A stretch of DNA of 64,000 nt from CBDAMZ01 sp965197375. Lineage in GTDB: Bacteria; Acidobacteriota; Vicinamibacteria; Vicinamibacterales; UBA8438. The notes under the pieces were generated by a model. The model was not told where the DNA came from. It saw only the letters and a program-made list of their open reading frames with translations, and made no database searches. The number at the start of each line of letters is the position of its first letter. The stretch's first letter is position 1. Location of the stretch: contig CBDAMZ010000007.1 in NCBI GenBank assembly GCA_965197375.1, positions 124,001-188,000 of the forward strand, written 5' to 3'. A program made the translations under genes and the position numbers. Positions 1 through 8,250 of this stretch are shown one piece after another.

Positions 1-171
1 CACCCGACTGAAGAGGGATACGACCTCATGGCGGAAGCCTTTGTTGACAGGATCGTCGGTATCTATGACGTGGTGGTCACACCGACGGTCGGCAGGCTCG
101 GTGGTCCATCTCGAAGTTTCTGGTGGCGGTCACCTGGGGTGTCACGGAGCGAGCCTTCCGGGGAGTGGTAA
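1..171 (+). CDS. SGNH/GDSL-type hydrolase, C-terminal fragment (starts before window)
   Basis: Reading frame 1 is open from the first base to a TAA at 169-171. It begins HPTEEGYDLMAEAFVDRIV, which matches the final conserved block of SGNH (GDSL) esterases, where the His belongs to the D-x-x-H catalytic pair and is followed by P-T-x-x-G-Y/H and a helix. The aspartate and the N-terminal Ser block lie outside the window. The last 35 or so residues are Arg/Ser/Trp-rich and look unlike the family, so the natural C-terminus may have been extended. The downstream barrel gene starts 1 base after this stop, which suggests co-transcription. The substrate cannot be told. Confidence 0.6.
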   Translation, partial: HPTEEGYDLMAEAFVDRIVGIYDVVVTPTVGRLGGPSRSFWWRSPGVSRSEPSGEW

Positions 172-172
172 G

Positions 173-986
173 GTGAAGGGTTCCGTTTCCGTTCGGAGAT
201 CGATCAAAATACTCGTCTGGGTATGGGTCCTGGCGGTGGCTGGTTCGCCGTGTGCGGCCCAGCCGCAACAAGACACGCCGTCGGCCACTGAGGGCATCTG
301 GGCACCGCTGCGGGGGCGCCTTGCCTTTCACGTTAGCGGTGCCTTCCAGGCTAGCGGAGAACAGTTATGGGAAACGTTCAGTTTTCGGGCGTACGGCGAA
401 ACAGCCCGTTTCGAGGCGCGTCACGAGATCAACGGTGGTGCCTGCCCTCTTCGATGTGGGTGGCCGAGTTTTAGTGTGGCGACAGCTGTCTGTGGGAGCG
501 ACGTTCACTCAGCTCAGTAATTCTGACACCACTGTAGCAACGGGCTACGTGCCACACCCGCTCAACTTTGACGAACCACGAGCTATCGATCCCCAGACCC
601 AACGGTTTATTCATCGGGAGCGTACGGCACACCTACAGGCTACCTTGGTCTTTACCATAGACGAGCGGCTGGATGTTACGATTTCAGGCGGGCCGTCTCA
701 CTTTAACCTGAGACAGGGTGTGGCAACCAACCTTATCGTGCGTGAAGTTGACGGTGATCCTTTCGCTACTGTTGACGGCGATACCATTCAGATGGGGGAG
801 CATGCCGGCAGTGGGTGGGGTGCCAATGTTGGGGCCGATGTAACCTGCATGCTCACACCCTATGCGGGGCTAGGCTTCTTGGTCCGTTTCGCTGCTGGGT
901 CGGTTAACCTCCCATTCTCTGGGGGGACGATCTCACAGGCTGTTGGGGGAGTTCACGTGGGGGGCGGCCTGCGCCTCCGCTTCTGA
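173..986 (+). pseudogene. Outer-membrane beta-barrel-like protein, broken by a frameshift near 435-445
   Basis: A GTG at 173 opens a frame with a signal peptide (basic start, hydrophobic IKILVWVWVLAVAGS, then CAAQ-type cleavage). This frame stays sensible up to FEARHEINGG (about 439). From there the sense continues in the next frame (VPALFDVGGRVLVWRQL) to a TGA at 984-986, ending in GGGLRLRF with a terminal Phe, typical of outer-membrane barrels. The join was found by comparison with the intact minus-strand paralog at 17198-17962, which has the same order of blocks (F-D/E-V/I-G-G, V-P-H-P-L, G-G-P-S, GGGLR). One surplus base explains the break. Whether it is a true mutation or a sequencing error cannot be decided here. 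Confidence 0.7.
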
Positions 987-1023
987 CAGCTGGTCGGCGG
1001 CTTCACGCTATCGCCTAGGGGAC

Positions 1024-2823
1024 CTAAGGCTCTGGTCGGCGTCGGGCGCGCTCGGCGCTGTGGATACCGGTCAACTCGACGGCAACCCCAAGAAACCTGG
1101 GATCTCTCGACGCCACGTCACGGAGTTTCGGCACGAATCCTTTACTTGTTTTGACCGTCAGCACGAAGCTCTGAGCGTTGCGAGTATAGACGCCTTGTAC
1201 TGGGAACCGGAAGCTCACCGGTCTATTTGGATCGAGATCTGCCGTTTGGGTTGACCCATCGACGCTTACCCGGACGCGATTCGAGATTGGTGTCGTCAGG
1301 GTCACGGCCAGCTGAGAAAGCGGCGGGGACACTCGCACGATGATGTCGGCTCGCGCGTCACCGGCGACCCAAATTCCGGAGGGTTCCGGTTTGGACGCGT
1401 TGTCGTCGAGGTAGTAGAGCAACAGCTTGGGATCGTCCCCGTAGGGGACGCGCGAGCGGTCCTGATTAAGGCGGACCGGCAGGTCGTTAACCATCGTCAG
1501 CTCGACAGGGAGTGCCCGGAACAGCCCGCGCTGGGTGTTCTGCCAGGGGCGCTTGGCAGCGACGAACGGGTCGACCAAGATCTGTGCGACGAACAGTGCA
1601 CCACCGATCCACATAATTACACCGGGGAGGATCGTTCGAGCGGCTGGTAGCAGAAAAAACAATGCCGGGTAGATACTAAGGAAGTATCGGTTACCGGGTG
1701 GGCCGCCACCCCCAGACCAGGTATTCGGTAGCAGCAGCAGTAGCGTGACCGCAGTTAAGGTAACCGCACCGGCGATTAGGGCGTGCCACACCTCGAGCTC
1801 TCGCCGCCGAACCAGTGCCCATACCATGACAACGACTGCCGGGAAGTAGTACGGGACTAGACCGAAGTGGCGGCCGAACAGGAAATATGAGGTGTTACGT
1901 CCGAAATGTTGCCATCTTTCAAATTTGAAACTCTCGGTCGCGGCGGAGATCCCGAGGTGGTCAAATGTTGCGTTATCGTTTTCGAATGGGAACTGCCCGT
2001 AGAAGGTCTTTCGGTCGCCGCCTTGATAGTTAAGCTCACCAGAAATGAGACCATTCACGCCAAATCCGGACGCCACAACCAGACTGAATACAACGCCGGT
2101 CGTGAGAGCTCGTGCCAACTGCCCGCGCCGCCACGCAAGTGCCACCGGCGGCAGGATGAGAATCAGATTAATCGGTTTTGAGAACGTTGCTAGGCCGAGC
2201 AGAATGGCAACCCCGATGTCGGCACCCCGTCCGTCAGATTTCCAGGTTGACGCGGATTTATGCGGCGGTCGCACTTCCTTGTTGAGCCAGAAAAAATATC
2301 CGTAACCAACTAACGCCAGGTTGAACGTCTCCGGCATCATCCACACGCTAAAGAGCGGTGCGATCGAGGCCCCGAGGAATCCAGTTGAGATGAGGAGCGC
2401 ATTGGACGCGGCCATGCGTGCAGCGGCGTAGAGATACAGGCACACAAACAATCCGGCCAGCAATAGTACATTCAGCAGTAGCAGGCCATTGAGACCGGCG
2501 AGCCGTACAAACGGGGCGGCTACCAGCGGGTAGATAAATGATTTACCAAAATAGAGTCGATCTTGGGGGCCTTTGCCGCGCTTGAGGAAGATACCTTCGG
2601 GGCCGCTTTGATATAACGGCCAAAATCGTATTAGGTCGCGTTGCTGGAAGGCGAGATCGCCGTCGTAGGCGATGCTCAAAGCCATGGTGACGTACGTCGC
2701 CTCGTCGCTTTTAAGCCCGTACGTGGTCCGAACGGGATCAACGAGCAACGCCCCGACGGCGAGACACGCGAAGAGGAGTAGGACGAGTAGGAGGCCCGGA
2801 TCAGCCAACCTCTGGAATGCCAC
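1024..2823 (-). CDS. GT-C-fold integral membrane glycosyltransferase-like protein
   Basis: The protein has 599 residues with about ten hydrophobic segments over the first 420 residues, then a soluble C-terminal domain. The first periplasmic loop carries S-D-E-A-T-Y (about residues 39-44), the acidic motif position used by GT-C enzymes of the PMT/ArnT (GT39) type that take sugars from polyprenyl-phosphate donors. A glycosyltransferase role in the membrane is inferred from fold and motif; donor and acceptor are unknown. It is divergent from glpD with only 64 bp between the starts, so the two share a short promoter region. No close operon partner lies downstream. It could alternatively be a non-catalytic GT-C relative. 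Confidence 0.65.
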   Translation of the reverse strand: MAFQRLADPGLLLVLLLFACLAVGALLVDPVRTTYGLKSDEATYVTMALSIAYDGDLAFQQRDLIRFWPLYQSGPEGIFLKRGKGPQDRLYFGKSFIYPLVAAPFVRLAGLNGLLLLNVLLLAGLFVCLYLYAAARMAASNALLISTGFLGASIAPLFSVWMMPETFNLALVGYGYFFWLNKEVRPPHKSASTWKSDGRGADIGVAILLGLATFSKPINLILILPPVALAWRRGQLARALTTGVVFSLVVASGFGVNGLISGELNYQGGDRKTFYGQFPFENDNATFDHLGISAATESFKFERWQHFGRNTSYFLFGRHFGLVPYYFPAVVVMVWALVRRRELEVWHALIAGAVTLTAVTLLLLLPNTWSGGGGPPGNRYFLSIYPALFFLLPAARTILPGVIMWIGGALFVAQILVDPFVAAKRPWQNTQRGLFRALPVELTMVNDLPVRLNQDRSRVPYGDDPKLLLYYLDDNASKPEPSGIWVAGDARADIIVRVSPPLSQLAVTLTTPISNRVRVSVDGSTQTADLDPNRPVSFRFPVQGVYTRNAQSFVLTVKTSKGFVPKLRDVASRDPRFLGVAVELTGIHSAERARRRPEP

Positions 2824-2887
2824 GGGATACTATATACCTCATCGCAGCTGACCGCCGGAAGATGACGGCAAGCCGAGGGACCACGCA

Positions 2888-4570
2888 ATGCGACGCGAAC
2901 TAACGGCCCTTCAGGACACGACGTTCGATGTTGTCGTTGTCGGTGGAGGAATTACCGGCGCTTGTCTTGCCCATGACGCAGCGCTCCGCGGTCTGTCAGT
3001 CGCACTAGTTGAGCGTCACGACTTCGGGTCGGCCACGTCGGCGGCATCGTCCAAGCTCTTGCATGGTGGCATCCGCTATCTGCAGCAGGCTCGGCTCGAT
3101 AAGGTTAGGGAATCGGCCCACGAACGCGCTTGTTTTCAACGTATTGCACCCCATTTAACCCAGTGGGTGCCCTTTCTTGTTCCGACGCAGTCTGGCCTTT
3201 TTCGTGGACGTCAGTTTCTGGGGTGCGGGATGTGGTTGTACGAGCGGCTGACGAGTGGCGAGGGTTGCGATGTGAGCGACCCAGCTAAACAGGTTCCGCC
3301 CAGCGCTTTCGTCTCGCGAGATGAGCTTGTCCGGCTGGTCCCTGAGCTCTTGGCCCGCGAGGATATCACCGGTGCCCAAGTATTCTACGAGTCACACCTG
3401 CATAGCTCCGAGCGGATGACGTTGGCGTTTCTTAAGAGCGCTGCCCGTGGCGGGGCAGTTGTGGCGAACTATCTGACTGTCGACGGTCTACTGATGAGGG
3501 ACGGCCGGGTCGGGGGGGTTACTGTTGTGGATGCCCTCACAGATAATCGTTTCGATATCCAAGCACGGGTCGTCGTCAACGCAGCTGGTCCGTGGCTGGC
3601 CGGTCTGAACGAACGGCTAGGAATCGGACGGCTCCGGGTGCCGATCAGCGGCTTTTCGAAAGGGGTACACATCGTCACACGCCAGGTCATTAATGTGTTT
3701 GCGCTCGTGCTACCAACGCAGCGTCGTTCAAGATCGATTATCGGTCGGCTCGGGAGACATCTGTTTATAATCCCGTGGCGTGGTCACTCTTTGATCGGCA
3801 CGAGCGATCGGCCTTTCACGCGCGGGATCGACAACGTTGGTCCCACCGAAGTCGACATGGCTGACCTACTGAGTGACGTGAATGCGGTGCTGCCAGGTCT
3901 TGGACTGACGCGCAAAGACGTATTGCACGCCTTCGCTGGTCTGTATCCGCTGACAGCGCGGGATGTGTACCCAGACGTCTACCAAGGGACCGGAGACTAT
4001 CAGGTGGTCGACCATGGTTATGTCGGTGGCCGAGACGGTGTTATCTCGGTGTTGGGCGCGAAGTATACAACTGCCAGGCGGCTGGCTGAGCGAGCGACGT
4101 CATTGCTGTGCGGCCGGCTTGGCCGGGGCACGATACCGAGTCGAACCTGTCAGACACCTCTTGTCGGGGGCGAGATCGATGACCTTGACCGGTTCACAGA
4201 TGATGCTGTTGCACGACACGCGGAGCATTTAGAGCGTAACCCAGTCGAGCATCTCGTTCATCACTATGGGACCGAGACCGATGCTGTGGTTGCGGCTGGG
4301 TTAGTCGGCGATCTGACATTACTGGCGCCGCTGTCGTCTGAGCGAGAATCCGTTGGCGCTGAGGTTCAGTTTGCCGTCGAGGAGGAAATGGCGATCAAGC
4401 TATCGGATGTGGTGTTTCGACGAACAGGTCTTGGAACGCTTGGCAACCCCGGTGTTGAGTGTTTGCGTCGGTGCGCGGTAATCATGGGGAAGTGCCTGGG
4501 TTGGAACGAGGTTCGGATGAGCGAAGAAGTACAGCAAACCCAGACATTGTTTATGGCGCGTGAGTACTAA
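2888..4570 (+). CDS. glpD: Aerobic glycerol-3-phosphate dehydrogenase
   Basis: This is a 560-residue FAD enzyme oxidising sn-glycerol 3-phosphate to dihydroxyacetone phosphate at the inner face of the membrane and passing electrons to quinone. It shows the N-terminal Rossmann FAD motif GGGITGACLAHDAALRG (about residues 19-35), the family block S-S-K-L-L-H-G-G-I-R-Y-L (about 56-67), I-G-T-S-D-R (about 304) and a C-terminal helical domain from about residue 400. The length fits GlpD (500-560). The ATG is preceded by GAGGGA at a spacing of about 7, supporting this start. The downstream glycosyltransferase overlaps its last 11 bases, so the two are probably translated from one message although functionally unrelated. 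Confidence 0.92.
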   Translation: MRRELTALQDTTFDVVVVGGGITGACLAHDAALRGLSVALVERHDFGSATSAASSKLLHGGIRYLQQARLDKVRESAHERACFQRIAPHLTQWVPFLVPTQSGLFRGRQFLGCGMWLYERLTSGEGCDVSDPAKQVPPSAFVSRDELVRLVPELLAREDITGAQVFYESHLHSSERMTLAFLKSAARGGAVVANYLTVDGLLMRDGRVGGVTVVDALTDNRFDIQARVVVNAAGPWLAGLNERLGIGRLRVPISGFSKGVHIVTRQVINVFALVLPTQRRSRSIIGRLGRHLFIIPWRGHSLIGTSDRPFTRGIDNVGPTEVDMADLLSDVNAVLPGLGLTRKDVLHAFAGLYPLTARDVYPDVYQGTGDYQVVDHGYVGGRDGVISVLGAKYTTARRLAERATSLLCGRLGRGTIPSRTCQTPLVGGEIDDLDRFTDDAVARHAEHLERNPVEHLVHHYGTETDAVVAAGLVGDLTLLAPLSSERESVGAEVQFAVEEEMAIKLSDVVFRRTGLGTLGNPGVECLRRCAVIMGKCLGWNEVRMSEEVQQTQTLFMAREY

Positions 4571-5777
4571 ACGATTCGTTACGGCCGACGGTTCGGATGG
4601 GTCTCGCAAACCAACGCGGGTCCTGGTGATTGCCCCGACGCCATTCTTTGGGGACCGGGGCTGCCACGTTCGGATCTACGAGGAAGTCCGTGCGCTCGCC
4701 GCGCGTGGAATCGAATCGTCTGTTGTTACCTATTCCGCCGGTCGAGATCTCCCGGATGTGCAGACCGTTCGTGCACGCGCCATTCCTGGTATCACAGCGG
4801 ATCCGCTTGGATTTACTGCAGGTCGTCCCGCTCTCGACCTCGCCGTGTTACTTGCCTCCAATCGCGAGGTCGCTCGATTTCAGCCGGATCTGTTACATGC
4901 CCATCTCCATGAGGGGATTGCAATTGGCGTCGTATTACAAACCTGGCATCGCCTCCCGCTTGTCGCCGACCTCCAAGGGAGCCTCACCTCCGAAATGGTC
5001 GACCAAGGAATGTTCGCCGATGATGGAGTGCTGGCCCGCCTCATGCGTGGCATCGAGCACTGGCTGGTTCGGCGCCCGACCCGAATCCTTACGAGTTCGA
5101 GCCAGGGCGTCGCATTGCTGACGGCGAAGGGAGTCGAGCGACATCGCGTCGCGGCGTTACCCGACGGCGTGGATATTGACGCGTTCAGTCCTCAGCCACG
5201 GGATCCCGCGCTGATCGAGAAGCTTGGCCTTGCAGGCAAGCGTGTCGTTGTCTTCCTTGGGGTCCTGACCGATTACCAGGGAGTCGATCTGCTGCTCGAT
5301 GTAGCCGAGTTGTTGTCCAGGTCTAAGACAGATATTCACCTGCTGGTTCTTGGCTATCCGAACGAGATTCGGTATCGGAGGGAGGCGGAGGCGCGTGGTA
5401 TCGACTCGATGATGACGTTTTCTGGGCGGGTGCCGTACGGGGAGGCGGCCCGGTGGCTGTGTCTCGGCGATGTCGCCGTGTCACCGAAGCGCTCATTAAC
5501 TGAAGCGAATGGTAAGTTGCTCAACTACATGGGGTGCGGTCTCCCGGTTGTCGCTTCAGACATACCGGTTAATCGTGAGCTCTTAGGTGAGGGGGGTCTA
5601 TTCGCGCCCGTTGGTGACGCGGAGGCGTTCGCCGAACGGATCCAGGAACTTCTGGCGGATCGGGCACGCGCCAGGCGAGTTGGCACGGCACTCCGACGAC
5701 GAGCCGAGGCAATGTTTGCGTGGCCGATGCTTGCCGAACGTCTCGAATTGGTTTATCGGGAGGCGATGGAAGGGTAA
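4560..5777 (+). CDS. Glycosyltransferase family 4 (GT-B fold)
   Basis: The protein has 405 residues. The N-terminal domain begins RVLVIAPTPFFGDRGCHVRI, the usual GT4 opening with a Gly-rich acceptor loop. The C-terminal domain has the donor-site run G-K-L-L-N-Y-M-G-C-G-L-P-V-V-A-S-D (about residues 318-334), with the preceding Glu in T-E-A-N-G-K in the place of the E-x7-E region. It is a cytoplasmic transferase using a nucleotide-activated sugar, likely acting on a lipid or glycan precursor. The GTG start at 4560 overlaps the end of glpD by 11 bp. The SGNH/SxtJ/carbamoyltransferase module follows, suggesting a role in one glycan pathway. The specific sugar cannot be read from sequence. Confidence 0.85.
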   Translation: MSTKRFVTADGSDGSRKPTRVLVIAPTPFFGDRGCHVRIYEEVRALAARGIESSVVTYSAGRDLPDVQTVRARAIPGITADPLGFTAGRPALDLAVLLASNREVARFQPDLLHAHLHEGIAIGVVLQTWHRLPLVADLQGSLTSEMVDQGMFADDGVLARLMRGIEHWLVRRPTRILTSSSQGVALLTAKGVERHRVAALPDGVDIDAFSPQPRDPALIEKLGLAGKRVVVFLGVLTDYQGVDLLLDVAELLSRSKTDIHLLVLGYPNEIRYRREAEARGIDSMMTFSGRVPYGEAARWLCLGDVAVSPKRSLTEANGKLLNYMGCGLPVVASDIPVNRELLGEGGLFAPVGDAEAFAERIQELLADRARARRVGTALRRRAEAMFAWPMLAERLELVYREAMEG

Positions 5778-5831
5778 GCTGTTCAGCTCTGCAGCGTCTT
5801 ATACAATCGGTTGGGTCACCTGCACTATTTG

Positions 5832-7052
5832 ATGCCAACACCAACTACGACGCCAGGTACGTTTCGGCAGCGCATCTTCCTTGTCGTTGCGTCACCAGTT
5901 ATATTTTTACTTGTCAGTGATGTGGTGATCTACCTCGCTGGGATTAACACCGAGGTTGCTCGCAACGAGAACTTTGAGATCGGAGTTCCCGTTTGGTTGC
6001 TTGATGACAAGAATTGGGTCGATATCCAACGTGGGCGGCTAGAACCCCCCCGAGGCGTACGCGCCGAGGATATTGCGTGATTACAGTATTTTGAAGAAGC
6101 CCGCCATATCGAGTACAAGCTTAAGCCGAATATCGAAGTTGACGCAAATAACCCATTTAACGACATTGAGTTACGGAAGGGAACAACCTTTCTGTTGACA
6201 TCCAACAGTAGTGGGTTTCGGACCAAGGAGTTTGAGAAGAAGATACCTGACGTTACCAGAATCGTGACTATCGGAGATTCGAGTACGTTTGGCTGGGGCG
6301 TCGATGCAGAGTACACGTATCAGCGGCTGTTGGAGGACCGACTCCATGTTCATAGTGGTGAGACGCGGACGGAGATATTAAACCTTGGCATCTCTGGCCA
6401 CACATCACGGCACGGGCTCGGCATGTTTAAGCACTATGTTCGAAACCTCGAGCCAGATGTCCTGATTATCAACTACGGCGCCAATGACGCACGCTTCGTT
6501 CTTCAGTCGATCGATGAAGTGCTTGATGTCGATGACACGTGGCGCGGATCAGTGCGGTTCGTTCTCTACCGTTTTGCCTCATTTAGATTACTGCGACGCT
6601 TAATTCTCGGCGTGTATGATCCGTTTGAAGCATCGCGAGCGCGAGCCGAGGCTAAGGGTGAGTCCCGAGCACTCGTGCGTGCAGTTGATCGGGACACGTA
6701 TATTGATAACTTGAGGTCTCTCGTTACCCAAGCGCGCGAGTTAAGTGCTCGGTCCGTGTTGCTCGGCGTGTGTGCGCCGCCAGCCTATGTTCGGGGAATG
6801 CACTATGCCGCCGAAGTAGAAGGGGTTCCATTGGTTGATGCGTGCGATTTGTTTCGGAGTAGCGTGGACGGCCTTCGTGCACACCGTGTATACGTAGACG
6901 AGGTGCTGTTCTACGAAGAACTGTACGGGCTGGATACTCTGTCGAAGAGGCCAGAGCTCTACGTTACGACCGATGGCTGTCACCCTGGCCGTGCCGGCCA
7001 CAGCTTGATCGCGGACGCGCTCTACAACGCGCTGGTCGAGGACTCGCTATGA
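5832..7052 (+). pseudogene. Membrane-anchored SGNH hydrolase interrupted by an in-frame TGA (6078-6080)
   Basis: The frame from ATG 5832 encodes an N-terminal membrane segment (QRIFLVVASPVIFLLVSDVV) and is then stopped by TGA at 6078-6080. The same frame is open before and after the stop, reading RAEDIA-stop-LQYFEEARHIEYKL, and continues into a typical SGNH domain: G-D-S-S-T-F-G-W-G (block I, Ser nucleophile), G-I-S-G-H-T (block II), N-Y-G-A-N-D (block III) and D-G-C-H-P (Asp/His pair). One TGG-to-TGA change would explain it. Such anchored SGNH proteins sit beside SxtJ, DUF5989 and carbamoyltransferases in many bacteria. The 3' part could restart at 6195 but would lack the anchor. An error in the assembly remains possible. 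Confidence 0.75.
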
Positions 7053-7462
7053 CGACGCTTCCTTCGAAGCGGAACCCGTTCGGGGATGAGCGACAGTTTG
7101 GTTACGGCGTTGGTTCCATTCTCGCACTGATCGGTGCCTATCTGATCTGGAGACGTTCGCAATCTGCGGTTGGCGCTACTCTTCTTAGCGTCGGTGTGTC
7201 GCTGGTGGCGCTTGGTGTTGTCTATCCGCGCGCACTGGTCTACCTGAACCGCTGGTGGTTGCGGATTGCCGATGGTCTGTCGTTCGTCAGCACTCGGGTT
7301 GTTCTCGGTTTTGTGTTTTTCATCGTGGTAACTCCGACTGGTGTCGTGAGGCGGTTAACCGGTTGGGATCCACTTGGTCGCCGGCGGTATCGTGGAACGA
7401 GCTATTGGGTGCCGTATTCTGAGCGACAGCGCGACCCGAAGCATTTTGAGAAGATGTTCTAG
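7049..7462 (+). CDS. SxtJ-family small membrane protein
   Basis: The protein has 137 residues with three hydrophobic segments (about 20-35, 42-60, 83-100) and a polar C-terminus ending D-P-x-H-F-E-K-M-F, closely matching the family named after SxtJ of saxitoxin clusters. Its ATG overlaps the stop of the SGNH gene by 4 bases (ATGA), so translation is coupled. DUF5989 and a carbamoyltransferase gene follow, the same trio seen in saxitoxin and many glycan clusters. Biochemical function is not known; a helper role in the membrane for the carbamoyltransferase or SGNH protein is inference from this constant neighbourhood. Confidence 0.8.
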   Translation: MTTLPSKRNPFGDERQFGYGVGSILALIGAYLIWRRSQSAVGATLLSVGVSLVALGVVYPRALVYLNRWWLRIADGLSFVSTRVVLGFVFFIVVTPTGVVRRLTGWDPLGRRRYRGTSYWVPYSERQRDPKHFEKMF

Positions 7463-7500
7463 GGAGAGGTTTCAGGTTCTGTCCGGCGGACGTTTAATTG

Positions 7501-7659
7501 ATGTCAAAGATCCAAGTTCTGAGCGAGTTTTGGGAGTTCATCCGCTTCAACAAGAAATACTGGTTGCTGCCGATTGTGGCGGTGCTGGTCTTGGCTGGGT
7601 TGTTGATCGTAGCTTCGCAAGGGTCGGTTGTAGCTCCATTTATATACACGCTCTTCTAG
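7501..7659 (+). CDS. DUF5989-family single-pass membrane peptide
   Basis: The protein is 52 residues long. An ATG at 7501 reads MSKIQVLSEFWEFIRF, then a single transmembrane segment (about residues 21-38), ending in F-I-Y-T-L-F. The N-terminal E-F-W-x-F-x-R/K-x-N-K-K-Y-W-L pattern is the signature of DUF5989 proteins, which lie between sxtJ-like and carbamoyltransferase genes. It sits 38 bp after the SxtJ stop and 39 bp before the carbamoyltransferase start, all in one direction. Function is unknown. Confidence 0.8.
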   Translation: MSKIQVLSEFWEFIRFNKKYWLLPIVAVLVLAGLLIVASQGSVVAPFIYTLF

Positions 7660-7698
7660 CACTTCGATCACCAGCCATGTCTTACCTTTTGGCTGTCG

Positions 7699-8199
7699 AT
7701 GACTACCACCTTTGGAATCTCCGCTTACTATCATGATTCGGCAGCCTGTCTCCTTGTAGACGGTGAGATTGTAGCCGCCGCTCAGGAGGAACGCTTCTCC
7801 CGTAAGAAGCACGACCACGTGTTTCCCACTCACGCCATTGCCTACGGCCTCGACGAGGCTGGACTCACCCCGGACCAACCCGACTACGTTGCCTTCTACG
7901 ACAAGCCGATCGTGAAGTTCGAGAGGCTGCTTGAAACCTATCTTGACTACGCCCCGGTCGGGTTCCCTTCGTTTCTAAAAGCGATGCCCCTCTGGATGAA
8001 GGAGAAACTCTGGTTACCAGACCTCATTCGCCGACAGTTCGCCGCGCTTGAAGGCTTCGAGGTGCCAAAGGAGGCCAAGCGTCGCGCCTCCAGTTATTCA
8101 TGGAAGCTGTGTTTTGGCGACCACCACGAGTCGCATGCGGCATCGGCATTCTATCCGTCGCCGTTTGAACAGGCGGCAATTGTCACCGTCGACGGTGTT
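7699..8199 (+). pseudogene. Carbamoyltransferase (NodU/CmcH type), 5' part truncated by IS insertion
   Basis: The first 167 residues of a carbamoyltransferase remain: MTTTFGISAYYHDSAACLL, then E-E-R-F-S-R-K-K-H-D and G-D-H-H-E-S-H-A-A-S-A-F, the conserved HxxxH-type metal/carbamoyl-adenylate region of the TsaD/Kae1-like N-terminal fold. Family members have about 570-600 residues, so roughly 400 residues including the YrdC-like C-terminal domain are gone. The coding sequence ends at the IS border, and the first three bases of the IS (TGA) form the stop codon. The missing 3' half is not found on the other side of the IS, so material was lost or moved. The family transfers carbamoyl from carbamoyl phosphate to a sugar or other hydroxyl; this copy should be inactive. 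Confidence 0.85.
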
Positions 8200-8226
8200 T
8201 GAATCGCACCGGGTTTCTCGGAGACC
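8200..8226 (+). repeat. Left terminal inverted repeat of IS copy 1
   Basis: This 27-bp repeat pairs with 9484-9510 with a single mismatch (C/T at the eighth base). Its TGA tip supplies the stop codon of the truncated carbamoyltransferase. Confidence 0.9.
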
Positions 8227-8250
8227 TCATTGCTTGGGAGGATGGGGGCT

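Noticed and set aside
6078..6080. Selenocysteine codon in the SGNH gene
   Set aside because: SGNH enzymes use Ser/Asp/His, the site is outside the catalytic blocks, and no SECIS-like hairpin is obvious after the codon.
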